From Phytopythium helicoides (Eukaryota > Oomycota > Peronosporomycetes > Pythiales > Pythiaceae), in NCBI GenBank assembly GCA_024867545.1, contig JANFNE010000022.1, positions 496,001-560,000 on the forward strand: 64,000 nucleotides of DNA. The letters run 5' to 3'. The notes under the pieces were generated by a model. That model searched no databases. It was not told the origin of the DNA and saw only the letters and a list, made by a program, of their open reading frames with translations. The stretch's first letter is position 1. Every line of letters starts with the position of its first letter. Both the position numbers and the translations under genes were made by a program. This document shows positions 20,621 to 31,622 of the stretch, piece by piece.

Positions 20621-23412
20621 ATGAGCCTCCGGATCCTGCCTCTACTGCTGTTGGCTTCGACCTTGCTGCTGCTACTGCTCCGATGGACTCAGACTGACGC
20701 AGCCATCACCGCCGCGACAATCTCGCTGGCGTCGAGCGCTGCGGGGGAAACGTCTGCTGCGACGGTAGCGTTCACGACCGGAGTGACGGTTCCGATCGGC
20801 GGCTCCGTCCGCATCTCCTTCCCGACGGTGTTCCTGGTATCGCCAACGGCGTTATCGGCCACCACGGGGGTTAGCTCGAGCTCAACCTTGTCAACTTCAG
20901 GCTTCGACGTGACCGTGACGATCGCAGGAACCGCCGTCAGCCCAGGGGCCGTGCAGTTTGATCTGGATGGCATCACAAACCCAGGTGATACTACACGCCT
21001 CAAGTTTTGCATCCACTTAGGTAGCCCACTAACGCACTGATACTATGCCTCCAGGCGCCGGGACCACATCGTCGTTCGCGATTGTCACTGCCACGAGCGC
21101 AGGCATGGTGCTCGAGTCGACGTCTGTGGCCGGGATATCCATCGTCGCGGGCTCCATAAGCGATGGAGCGGTCATCGCGGGCTCTACGAACGCTGGGGCA
21201 ACAACGACGTACGCCTTCTCGTTCACGACCACCATCGATCTGCGTGTGGGGAGCCTGCTTGAGCTCGAGTTCCCTGTCTTGTCAGCGAGCAATTTTGTTA
21301 TCGCGTCGGCTTCGTTGGCGAGCACGAGCGGAGTTGATGCTGCGTCCACGACAGTCCAAGTTCTCGGACAATTTGTTCGACTTGTTGTCGCAGGGAGCAC
21401 GATTGTTGCCGGAACAACGATATCCGTCACCTACGGAGCCATTATAAACCCTGCAGCTCAAAATGCAGGGACTTTCGTCGTGCGAAGTCGCCAGCCGGCA
21501 GGGAAAATCTACCAGGCGAGTCCAGCCATTACCGGGCCGACGATAACCAGCCTGACGCTTCCTACATCTGCAGTTGGTGTTGCGCCGCTCTCTTACTTCG
21601 CTGGAGTCTCGACTTCGTACGTCGTGACGTTCGATAATGACGATATCTATATCCCCAGCGCCAGCAAATTGTCGATCATCTTCCCGTCCTCGGCCCGCTT
21701 TGGCATTAGTGGTGCTGCTCTCGTAGGGCTGAGCAAGATTGGGACCACAAACACCGCCTTCAGCCTTAATGCGGGAGCATTCACTGCTACAGTCATTGTC
21801 GGGTCCGTTCCCATTGCATCGGGTACGGATCGGTCGTTCACAATGAGCGGGATTGTGAATCCAGGCTCCTCGTGCAATGAATTCATTGTCGAGTATTGCA
21901 CAGCTACCTGGGAAGACTACACATTTCGGATATCGGATAGTGCGGGAAACCTGTTTGCTGTATCAACCGCAGTTCCAGGCACGCTGATCGTGAAGAAGCC
22001 ACTTTCATTTGGAAGGGTTCGCCCGCTTTTGAAAGATCCAAATACGCCGACATCTGCTACTGTGACCCTCGACACGGGGGTTGCTATCCCTGCCGGTGGG
22101 TCCATTGAGGTTGTTTTTCCAGCAGGGTATAGTGTTGATGCGTCGGCAACCGTCAGTGCAGCCTCGCTTGTTGGGATCCCCTCTTCCAGTTTTGGAGCCG
22201 TGTCAGTGACTGGCTTGAAGGTTTCCATCACGTTGACTGCAGCGATTTCTGCCACTTCGGGGCTGGGCTTCACTTCTAGTGGAATCACCACTCCTTCATT
22301 GATGACTATTGGAAGCTACATTGTGCGAACTCGTGACTCGTTTCAGAGTATCCTCGAGGAGAGCATTGCAATTCTTGGAGAGGGCTGCACGTACTTGAAT
22401 GACTGCAATGGCCACGGCCGATGTACCCTACTATCAAAGAGATGCATTTGCGATCTAGGCTGGGGCTCGCCAGATGATATTGCTGCATACCGCTCACCTG
22501 ATTGCACTACTCGTGCGTATTTCTTGGAGTTGAACTTTAGTCGCTCTTGGGGGAGAAGGCTCAGTCAAGTGTTATGTGGACGCAGGCGTTTGCCCCGCTG
22601 GCGCGTCATGGAACTCGGTTCCAACAGCAACCGATACAGCTCACAATGTACTCGAGGAGTGTTCAGGAATGGGCATTTGCGATCGTGAAAGCGGCAGATG
22701 CAGTTGCTTCGATGGATTTACGGGTGCTGCCTGCGAACGGAGTGAGAGATTGTCGATGTTCCTCGCAATGCGATGATCGAATGCTAACAAGTGGTGCTTG
22801 AAAGTGGCTTGCCCGAATAGTTGCTCGGGTAAAGGTCGATGCACAACGATGCGGGATATGGCAACAATGTCAAATGCATTGCCGTTGGCTCCTACTGCGA
22901 CGTATTCCGGCAACCTGGTTGGTCTCCACTTGTACTTTTTTTTTTTTTGCAAGCTTGCACCGATTCCATAGCTAAACTTTTTTTTTATGATGATAGGAAA
23001 CAACGACGTGGGATCAAGATCGGATAGTTGGGTGCGTCTGTGACTCTGGCTGGGCAGTCGGAGTTGGAAATGGGGAAGTGCAGGTGACCGAGTACTTTGG
23101 CGCCGATTGCTCTCTGCGTACGTCTGTGTTTAATTATTTGCATTGTAGATGTCATGCTGTCTGATAATCGATTGGCTCCGCTTCTGCATAGGGCACTGTC
23201 CAACAGGAGATGATCCCGATACAGACAATGATGAGACCGACTGTGAAGGTGTCGCGGCTCCAGGTGGACACATGACAGGTGTCGCAGGGAACAAGTGCTT
23301 GGTTGAGTGCTCGAATCACGGAGTGTGCAACTACCGATACGGGCTGTGCAAATGCTTCTCGGGTTATACGGGATTTGCCTGTCAGTCGCGAGACGTGCTG
23401 TCTGTCGGATGA
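20621..23412 (+). CDS. Secreted repeat protein with EGF/tenascin-like C-terminus
   Basis: Predicted exons are 20621-20984, 21055-22512, 22565-22741, 22805-22917, 22997-23117 and 23192-23412, giving 817 residues in frame. The start chosen is the ATG before a signal peptide (SLRILPLLLLASTLLLLLL); an upstream in-frame ATG at 20582 would place a poor leader before it. The first ~600 residues are about four Ser/Thr/Val-rich repeats of 110-140 residues, each ending in a G-I-x-N-P-like turn, probably beta-sandwich stalk modules. The last ~220 residues hold EGF-like units (CNGHGRC, CSGMGICDRESGRCSC, CPNSCSGKGRC, CSNHGVCNYRYGLCKC) typical of stramenopile tenascin-like proteins. No membrane anchor follows. 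It is probably secreted, with an adhesive or extracellular-matrix role (inference). The intron at 22918-22996 contains poly-T runs. Confidence 0.85.
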
Positions 23413-23835
23413 AAAGGATGAAAAAAAAAAAGTGCCAGGCGTAGAAGTTGAACCTTACAGACAATCCTACTTGTGTAATTCGAATTGGTAGGGCTCTATT
23501 AGGTTGGGATCATTGAGTCGAATGGTGATGGAGTTGGTGTTGATAAGTCTAGCAGCTAGGCGACCCTGTCTAGATCAAAACGGCGAAGGTCGGCTAGCGG
23601 AGGAGGTTGGTTAGCTTGGGTCGCGAGAAGAAAGCTAAGTGGAAGAAACTGGTACCAAGTAAGAGGGAGCACCGTCACTTCCACTCGCAGCTAGCATCTC
23701 GCTCACCGCAGCTGTCGGGCTCTATAAGAAACGGATTGTGCTCTGTAGCATGAAGGAGCTCCACCTTGAGGAAAAAGCCGGGAATGATGGGGTCGGCGCA
23801 CCTTGCGCTTCACCAAAATGTCTTCCTTTACGCAA
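23413..23835. other. Intergenic, no gene seen
   Basis: Convergent 3' regions of the EGF protein gene (+) and N-acetylglutamate synthase (-). A run of A lies just after the stop of the former. No open frame or RNA gene is recognised. Confidence 0.6.
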
Positions 23836-25521
23836 TCAGGTCATCTGGAGGAGCAATTCCTTCTCGTCGATTGCGCGCGTGGAGCTGATGTCCATGATGT
23901 ACACCTTAGACTTGCGCTTGAGATCAATCTTGGCACGCTTGGACTTGGGAAGGTCGTCCACTGTCGCCTCCTCAAACCCGCGCTCCATGAACCAGTGCGC
24001 TGTGCGTGTCGTCAGCACAAAGAGCTTGTTGACGCCCATAGAGCGGGCCTTCCGGAGAATATACCCCAGCAGCGCGTTGCCCTTGCCCAGGCTACGGTAC
24101 ACCGGGTCGACTGCAACGCACGCCATCTCGGCCATATTGTCCTCGTATGGCTGAAGAGCCGCACAGGCGATGATGGCACCGTCACGCTCGACGACCGCAA
24201 ACGTGTGGACGTTCGACTCGATCTGCTCCTGGTTCCGCGAGACGAGGATGTCGGCGTCCAAAAGCGGCTGAATAAGGCGCATGATGCTCACAATGTCGCC
24301 ATGACGAGCCATGCGTACTCCCTCGTACATGTCCTTGCAGATCATGAGCCCCTCGCCGTCGCGCGTGAAAAGCTCCTGCAGAAGTCCTCCGTCGATGTGG
24401 CGGCTGACCATGTGCGAGCGCTTGACACCGTTCACACAGGCACGAATCGCCTCCTTGACGTACAAGAGGAAGTCCGGGTCGACCTCCGATCCGCCATCGG
24501 CCGTGGTGGTCAGGTGGGAGTCGGCGTGCGTCTGCTTTTCCGCGAGCTCCACGTATTGTTGGGCCTGCTGGATGACAAGTGTCTGGACCTTTTGGTTGCA
24601 TCGCGAGTCAAACATTTCCTCTCCGTTGTGGAGGAAAATAAGCTTGTCGCTCTGGAGTTGGACGGCGCACTTGCTGGCGACCTGCTCCGACAGGCAGTTG
24701 AAGACCTCGCCGCTGGGGGAGTAGCCGATGCTGGAGATGAGCACAATATCGCCGTTGTCGAGCGCCGCGCGAACCTTGCCCGTGTTGAGGCGGCGCATCT
24801 CGCCCGTGTGCTTGAAGTCGACGCCGCCGCGTACGCCAACGGGCTGGGCGGTGATGAAGTTGCCCGATGTGACGTTGATGCTGGCGTTGCCGGCCTTGGG
24901 TGCGTTGGCGATGCCCCTGCCGAGGAAGCTCTCAATTTGGAAGCGCACGGAGCCTGCGGCGTCCATGGCGCACTGCAGTTCCTCTGGTCCGGTGATGCGC
25001 ATGCCGCAGTCGAATCGCTGCGAGAGCTGGCGTATCTCGAGCTGTCGGTTGAGCTGCGGGCGCGACCCTGCGACGAGCACGAGCTTGATGCCGAAGGTGT
25101 TGAGCAGCGCGATGTCCTGCATGACGGCGCCGAAGACGCGCGACTCGACGAGCTGCCCGGGCAGGTGCAGGACCATGGTGGTGCCTCGGTGGAAGTTGAT
25201 GTAGGGCGACATGCTGCGGAACATCTCGGTGAAGGAGCTTGGCGGGCGCGGCTTGCATCCTGCGGGCAGTGGCGTGGCCGCCTTGACCTGCAGGCACTCT
25301 GGCGGCACCATGGGGAGCGAGTCGGCGCCGATGACGGACGGGTCGTCGGCCGCGGGCGTGGCGCGCAGCATGGTCGGATCGCTGGCGCTGGGCACGGGCG
25401 CGGCCCGCAGCGCGTCGGCCGCGACGGTCGCGAGCGCGCGCGCGCCCAACTGCAGCACGGCGGGCGGCGCCGCGCGCCAGGCCGAGAGCGCGGCGCGGCG
25501 GAGCACAGGCGCGCGCCACAT
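23836..25521 (-). CDS. NAGS: N-acetylglutamate synthase (ArgA type), mitochondrial
   Basis: Single exon of 561 residues. The N-terminal ~60 residues are Ala/Arg-rich (MWRAPVLRRAALSAWR), like a mitochondrial transit peptide. An amino-acid-kinase fold follows (GTTMVLHLPGQLV, LVLVAGSRPQLN, GYSPSGEVFNC), then a C-terminal GNAT acetyltransferase domain at about residues 430-545 with the acetyl-CoA loop RSLGKGNALLGYI and the tail HWFMERGFEEA. This AAK plus GNAT order is that of bacterial and plant ArgA, which make N-acetylglutamate from glutamate and acetyl-CoA, the first step of arginine synthesis. It is longer than typical bacterial ArgA because of the leader and a Thr/Gly/Ser-rich insert between the domains. 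A GC-rich shadow frame on the other strand is not a gene. Confidence 0.95.
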   Translation of the reverse strand: MWRAPVLRRAALSAWRAAPPAVLQLGARALATVAADALRAAPVPSASDPTMLRATPAADDPSVIGADSLPMVPPECLQVKAATPLPAGCKPRPPSSFTEMFRSMSPYINFHRGTTMVLHLPGQLVESRVFGAVMQDIALLNTFGIKLVLVAGSRPQLNRQLEIRQLSQRFDCGMRITGPEELQCAMDAAGSVRFQIESFLGRGIANAPKAGNASINVTSGNFITAQPVGVRGGVDFKHTGEMRRLNTGKVRAALDNGDIVLISSIGYSPSGEVFNCLSEQVASKCAVQLQSDKLIFLHNGEEMFDSRCNQKVQTLVIQQAQQYVELAEKQTHADSHLTTTADGGSEVDPDFLLYVKEAIRACVNGVKRSHMVSRHIDGGLLQELFTRDGEGLMICKDMYEGVRMARHGDIVSIMRLIQPLLDADILVSRNQEQIESNVHTFAVVERDGAIIACAALQPYEDNMAEMACVAVDPVYRSLGKGNALLGYILRKARSMGVNKLFVLTTRTAHWFMERGFEEATVDDLPKSKRAKIDLKRKSKVYIMDISSTRAIDEKELLLQMT

Positions 25522-26041
25522 GGAGCTCGAGACGCGGGGGCCGGCGGGCGCGTTGGCAACTGGCGGGCGGGCGGACGCGGCTCATGAGCAGAGCGTCTGG
25601 AGGAAACCGCCGCGCCAAGTATAGACTTCCGCGGGTATTTTTGCACCGCGCACGCAGAAACGCCGCGAGCGACTGCGAGGGGATATGCGATCCCGCGACG
25701 GCCGTTGCGCCCACAAGAACGGCGCCTTCAACCGGACCTTTTTGCTCCGGCGCAAGAAGTTTACGGCCGGAAGATTGGGAGGATCGCCAGCCGCACGCAA
25801 GGGAAATCAGTCGCTGCGCTTTGGTTGGTCGAAACGGCGGCTCTTCCGCGCCGCCATTGGCCAAAACCGGCCGTCGAGCCAGCCAATGTTCAGCGCGCGT
25901 CGCAAATCCGGCTGGCAAAGCGGATCCAGGTGCAACCTGCCACCGCCACCGCCGCCGCCGCCCATGGCGCGCCACTCCGCAACGCGCCGCTCGCCGCGCA
26001 GCCCCCGCCAGTCCCAGAGCCGCCGCCGATAGCCAGCGCCC
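25522..26041. promoter_or_regulatory. Divergent promoter, NAGS / EndoU
   Basis: About 520 bp lie between two divergent starts. Several CCAAT-box sequences in both orientations occur at 25820-25900 (TTGGTTGG, GCCATTGGCC, AGCCAATG). A short GCC/ACC trinucleotide run precedes the EndoU side (25938-25965). No other gene is seen. Confidence 0.5.
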
Positions 26042-27582
26042 ATGGCCAGCGTCGTCCCGTCCTGTGCGTCTGGCCGTGGCGATAGATGGGAGGGGCGGCC
26101 GCGACTGACCTTGTGACGCCGCGCAGACGCCGAGCTCCAGAGCCTCTCGAGCGCCTGCAACCGCCTCTGGGAGCTGGACGCCAACCGGTGCGCGCTGCGT
26201 GAACTGCTGGTGGGGATGGGGACAGCGCCGAGACTGACCCGCGCGCGACCAGGCTCGAGCCGAACGTGCACTACGAGCTCAACCTGCAGGAGGGCAAGGA
26301 GGCGTTCCACCGCGGAGACGTGGCCAGGGACCCGCTGTTCGCGTACGTGGACCCGTGCGTGTTCGACAGGCCCACCTTCAAGCTGCTCTTCGACCTGCTC
26401 GACAACTACGAGCGCAGCACGGGCGTTGCCGAGAAGGTCACGGCCGAGGAGCTCAGCGAGAATAACGCCTTCCTCAACGCCATCATGGACACGGCGCCTG
26501 TGCAGTACGCCTACAAGTGAGTCGCTCGCTGTTGGCGCCGCACAGGGGAAATGGCCGCGACTAACTAGTAACTCCCTTCTCTCTCTCTTGCAGCTGGCTC
26601 GTCAAGAACAAAAAGTTCCATGGAGACCAGCGCGACTTCAAGCGCAAGATGGACAACATTTGGTTCGGCTTATACCGCCGAGAGGTGCAAAACGACTCGT
26701 CAGGGTTTGAGCACGTCTTTGTCGGCGAGGAGAAGAACGTGCGTGTTGAAGATGCAAAGCGTGTCCCTCTCCTGACGACCAGAACTAACGTTTCTCTCAT
26801 CTCCAGGGCAAGATCTCGGGATGCCATAATTGGCTGCAGGTCTACAACGAGGAGCGCAAGGGCCGCCTGAACTACCAGGGCTACATTCGTCCCAAGCAGG
26901 TGAGCAACTTTATTCCTCCTTTATCACCTGGACCGCCACTAATGGCTACGACAGCGCGGGCGCCGGTTCGTCGAGCCGCACAACATGGAGCAGCTCGTGA
27001 CGATCCAGTTCAAGTGGGGACGCGAGACCAAGCTGGTGTCGACGACGTACGAGTTGCTGCCTACTGCCTGTAATCTGCTCGAGCTAATCTGTCGCGTCTA
27101 TTGCTTGCAGCATGGTCGGAGTGAGCCCCGAGTTCGAGATGGCTCTGTACACTATGTGCTTCCTGAATGGCAAGGAGGAGAACCATGTGCAGATCGGCCC
27201 ATACCACTGCAACATCAAGTGCTTTTCGTTCGGCCACGGCAACAACGTCAAGATCGGCTCTTCGTTCCCTGAGGCTCTCCCCATGTCGCCAGACCAAGCC
27301 GCGACAAAGGTCCAGTCGATTGTGCGTGGGCGTCAGACCCGTCAGCGCTCGGGTCGCCCGGCCCCTCCACCGCCGTCACTTGACTCGTGGGGACCTCCTC
27401 CTGGTCAGAGCGCTCCTCCTGCTGCGCCGCAGCAGCATGCGCCACAGGGCAATGCCTGGGGAAAGCCGCTGGCGTTCTCCAGCACGACCACGACGACCAC
27501 GAGCCGCACGACGACGACGACGACAACCCGCTCGGACGCGGCTCCCGCGAGTGGCGCGTGGAGCCAGCCCCACAAGTGGTAA
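26042..27582 (+). CDS. EndoU (XendoU-like) endoribonuclease with IQ motif
   Basis: Exons 26042-26063, 26127-26187, 26253-26516, 26594-26738, 26807-26899, 26955-27046 and 27111-27582 join in frame to 382 residues. Family landmarks are RLWELDANR, YELNLQEGK, RPTFKLLFDLLDNYE, IWFGLYRRE, DSSGFEHVFVGE, the second catalytic-His block GCHNWLQVYNEE, and VGVSPEFEMALYTMCF. EndoU enzymes cleave RNA at uridines in a metal-dependent manner using two His and a Lys; both His blocks are present. After the domain comes an IQ motif (AATKVQSIVRGRQTRQR), a likely calmodulin-binding site, then a Pro/Gln/Thr-rich tail. There is no signal peptide, so it probably acts inside the cell. The first two short exons are the least certain part. 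Confidence 0.88.
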
Positions 27583-27877
27583 TTTGTCCGCGACTCGTCC
27601 AGTGACGACGCGATGATACTTGAACTTGCATCCGACAGCATTCAGCACGCAGAGATTGCCATGCCATGTGAATAGAAAGCTTGTTGTCCAGCTTGTGGCT
27701 CGTTGTCACTGCCGTCTCCTCAAATCCCGAAATGGCTTCAAGTGGTCCACGTCGTCCGTTTCGCCCGCCCACTCAGGGCATCCGTTGCAGGCTGCAACTC
27801 CAGAGCTCTGGGAGGTGCTCGCAGCAGCTCGCCACAGCACATCCCGATCTCATTCGACGCTGAGCTCTCGCGTGGCG

Positions 27878-29892
27878 ATGGAGTCGAAGCACAGCCGCGA
27901 GGACGAGACTCCCGAGCGGAAGCCGTCCTTGTCCCGCAAGTCGACGGCGGACGACGACTGCGAGGCGCCTGCACCAGCTCCCGAGGTCGTCGCGCTCCGC
28001 CAAGGCTACAACCAGACGTACGTCGTCCGGTCCGGCGGCGGCAAGGACAACTCGCTGCACGACGTGCTCTTCCGCTGCGGCAACTGGTGCTACGGCGGGC
28101 AAGTCGACCTCGGAGGCTCTCGCTTGGAGCTCGCAGATGTGCCGGTCGCCATCCCGGCGCTGCAGAAGCAGCAGGCGTCGCTCCAGTACCTCGGCGAGTG
28201 GAAGGCATTGCCAACAACCTCGCCGTACTCGGCCCCTCTGGCGACGCTCTACGACGCTCTGGATTTCATGGGTGCCGAGCTCGCGAGCTCGCGAATCGAG
28301 CACAAACTGATGACTGCAGCGGACGAACACGCGTGGATCGACGCCGACCCGAAGGGATCGGGAAGTGGCAGCTCGCACTTCTTTGAGCTTCAGACGAGTG
28401 GGTTCTCGAGCCTGGACGACTCGGGCATCGACTTTGCGGCGAGCAAGACATTCGTGCGAGGTCTTGTGCTTCTCGTCGTCTACTATCAGCGTAGCTTTTA
28501 CGTCGTTCTGCAAGATGGAGACGGCGAGCAGCCGCTGCTGGACGTGCGCTTTCCGGACATGTCGACGCATCTCCAGGGCGTTCACTTGCAGACGTACCAT
28601 CAAGAAGATGACAGCAAGCGGGGTACCGAGGATATTGCTGCTCGAGTCAAGAAGCTGACGCTCTGGCAAGCTGGGGGCGGGGCAAGTGGCTCTGGTGGGA
28701 AGATCGCAAGTCCATCAAAGCCATTGAAGGTTCAATGCAAGGATGTTAGTGGTGGTGGCGGGTACACGCAGACGTTCCTGATCCGCCGGAGCAGCTCCGC
28801 AGACAAGACCAATAACCTCCGCGAGGTGCTCTTCCGCTTCGGAAATTGGTGCTACAATGGGCACGTGGATCTAGGTCCCAAGCTCGAGCTTGCGGATATT
28901 CCAGTCATCATCCCGATGTTGCGCCGCCAGCAGAGTGCATTGGTGCGTTTACATGACCTGCGTGTGGGGATCACTCGTTGCCAACTAATTTGACTGGGTG
29001 GAAACCCAGACGTTCATGTGCGAGGTCGGCAAAATGCCTGCGACGTCGTTGTTCACACCGTCGATGGAGCACCTAGCCGAGCTCGTGCCGGCTCTTCAGG
29101 GAGAGATTTCCAAGGCTGAGCAGTTTGTGCGAGCGTTAGCAAGCTCGAAGGATGCCGGTGCAGCCGCTCGTGTGACCGAGTGGCTTGAGGACGACGACAC
29201 CGAGTGCTTCTTTGAGATCGGGGTGGACAAGTGTCCTGCACTTCAGGTGAGAACTATCGCTTACACGACCACCCCTGGCAAAATAGCTAATCGCATGAAA
29301 TGTGAAACAGAACGTCGAGGCAATCGCTAGCAAGGTTTACCTCGGAGGCGTCGTTCTCGTAGTGCTGTACTACGACTACACGTTCTACGTGTACCTCGAG
29401 AACGGCGAGGAGGAGCAGCCGCTTCTGGACACGACGTTTCCAGACATCTCCTTCCAGAAGGAGGGAATGCAGCTCAAGACGTACCGCGGAGGCGTGCCTG
29501 GGTGCCCCGAGCTACGCCGCCTCAGCATCTGGAAGGTGGTTCTCGACATGATGGACGACAGTGACGGCGAAGAAGGCGGTGTGAGGGTCTTAAATGCCTC
29601 GTTGGGTGCAAGCGGCAAGGGCTCCACCGACCGGCTGCGCGCAGATTCCAAGCAGATGGAGCGCAGGCGCGAGGAGGATGTGAAGTCACCAGGCGAGGAC
29701 GGCAATAAGCCAACGAACAATTCGTCTCCATCGAAACCCGAAGCACGCAAGACCGCACTACCACACCACATTGCGCCTCTCAAGCAGCCAAGTGCAAGCG
29801 GGTCTGCCACGCTCAAGAAGATCTCTGATCTCGGGTTGAAGGCTCCGTGGGACGAGACTGGTCGACCGCTGGGACTGCGAGCGAGCAAGTGA
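27878..29892 (+). CDS. Unknown protein with an internal duplication
   Basis: Exons 27878-28942, 29010-29246 and 29311-29892 give 627 residues in frame. The start chosen is MESKHSREDETPER; an upstream ATG-less extension is open but not needed. Two copies of a ~210-residue module are clear. Copy 1 begins GYNQTYVVRSGGGKDN and holds VLFRCGNWCYGGQVDLG. Copy 2 begins GGYTQTFLIRRSSSADK and holds VLFRFGNWCYNGHVDLG. Each module ends with an EQPLLD..FPD segment and a hydrophobic VLVVLYY-like strand. The C-terminal ~110 residues are charged and low complexity (phosphorylation-type tail). I do not recognise the family. No signal peptide or membrane segment is evident. Confidence 0.82.
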
Positions 29893-30032
29893 GCTGAACA
29901 ATGGCGCCTTTGCGCACACTTGGGCGATAAGGTATCAAGAATAAACAGCACACATTTACACGTCTTGATTCCATCCCTCTTGATTGACCACAGAGTTACC
30001 AAATCGCAACTCAAGTGCGTTGACAGTGTCAA

Positions 30033-31576
30033 TCACGCGACAGCCAGCCAGTCGGGGGCAAGACTGGCGTTGCCATTGCTGGTCTCATAGTCGCTGGAAG
30101 AAATAGCGGAGGAGCGTGCGCTATCCGTAGCTGCAAACACCGACGCGCCAACCCAAGCCAGCATATTGCGAGGAAAGTAGAGCTGTGCGAGACCGATGCG
30201 ATCAGCAAGAACTGTGGACTTCGTGTCTGGCCGCAGCGAGTCACTAAGCTCCGCAACTAGACGAGAGGCAAAGCCTACGCATACATCTTGTCAGAACAGC
30301 TCACAGAGAGCTAGTCAATAACAAGTTGAGGCGCACCAGGAATCATAGCAGTGCCGCCGATCAGCACAATGTTGCTCAGCGTCGACGCGCGGACGTCAAG
30401 AGGAGTCTTCATTACTACTTGACGAATGCCCTCGATAATGGAAGCGTTATCGACCGTGTCACCTGTGAAGCATATCATTTTGCTGTCATGAGCGATGAGA
30501 GATGATGGAGAGCTTGGCAAACAAGTTCCCACCAGCAAATAAACACTCGACAGCCGACGTCCGAGTTTCCGCTGGAACCTACATGGCCGGACAAATGGAA
30601 TGGTGAGAAGATGACGATGTCTCGATGTCAATTGTCCACACTTACCACTAGAGGTTCACTCGAGTCCGTCTGGAAGGCAGCATCGACAACGGTAACGGGG
30701 AGTGGTTTCTGACCAGGCAGACGCTTTCAGACGGACGGCATGGATCAATCACGACAACTTCTCGCCCACCTTTTGTTGAGCAAAACACGCGCGCTCCAGA
30801 ACGTCCTCAGCAGGTTATCGACGAGATGGAGGCGAGGTCTCGCTGAAGCGCCTCGCAGCAGCGCTTACTCCCATTCGGGATCGCTATCAAGGAGCACACA
30901 GTTATTTACCGGAGAAGCGGTCGGCTCGGAAGGCGACTCACTCTGGTAAAGGTGCTGCAGCGGGATGCCCTTGAACACAGGCAGCACACGCGTCTCGGCC
31001 CAGCCGCAGTCGATCACCAGCGCCGAGTGGGACGCCGTCGCGTACAGCGCCGTCAGCACGCCTGGCACGAGCGTCACCGCCGCCGCCTGCCACCAAAGCG
31101 AGCGCGTCAGTGTCTACTCAGTCAGTCGACGAAGCCGATGGGCGAGCACCACCTTGAGGTCTGTGAAGAGCACCTGGAGCAGCGCCTCGCGGAGCGCGCG
31201 CGGGCTCAGCAGGTCTTCGGCCACGACAAATCGACGGCGCGCGGGGTTCACCAGCATCAACCTGCGTCAATGGCGCGCTCGCGTCAGCTCGAGACCCGCC
31301 GGCTCATCCTCAACGACACGCACTCGAAGCACAGCGCGTGCAGCTTGGGGTAGAGGAAGCGGCGCCAGTCGGCGGCCGAGCGCGGCGCGCCGAGCAGCTC
31401 GGCCATCTGCAGGCGGCAGTCGATGGCGCGCGGTCAGCGACTCGCTCCCACCTCAGCTGGTCGCCACGCGCACCTCCCAGCGCAGCACGCAGCGCGGGCG
31501 CGCGCTCCCCCGCGACGCCCGCGCGCACGTAGCGCCCGCCCAGCTCCACCACGAGCGCGCGCTTCTCGCTGCTCAT
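30033..31576 (-). CDS. ARP10: Actin-related protein ARP10 (dynactin pointed end)
   Basis: Minus-strand gene with about nine exons. Recognised blocks are RALVVELGGRYVRAGVAGE at the start, MAELLGAPRSAADWRRFLYP, LMLVNPARRRFVVAEDLLSP, TLVPGVLTALYATASHSAL then VIDCGWAETRVLPVFKGIP, EDVLERACFAQQK, VPAETRTSAVECLFAGG, TVDNASIIEGIRQVV, LSNIVLIGGTAMIPG, and a C-terminal LAWVGASVFAA. The order matches human ACTR10, a subunit of the dynactin pointed-end complex that links dynein to cargo. Between ISS and AEDVLERACF the frame needs one base removed near 30812, where the unshifted frame meets TGA; this is a sequencing error or a real defect. The exon 1-2 boundary (about 31430-31480) is uncertain. Confidence 0.85.
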
Positions 31577-31622
31577 CGCGGGTTCGCCTTTGTTTTAGTA
31601 CTGGAACGCCGCCAATTGGACG
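31577..31622. promoter_or_regulatory. 46-bp divergent promoter, ARP10 / SNRNP25
   Basis: Only 46 bp separate the two divergent start codons. The stretch contains GCCAATTGG, which reads as a CCAAT box in both directions. Transcription start sites must lie inside or overlap the opposite gene. Confidence 0.5.

Noticed and set aside
24510..25646. Long minus-strand frame (378 codons) and a plus-strand frame (594 codons) over NAGS
   Set aside because: Both are GC-driven shadows of the NAGS coding frame. They are low-complexity Arg/Pro/Ala- or Val/Leu/Arg-rich and have no motif.
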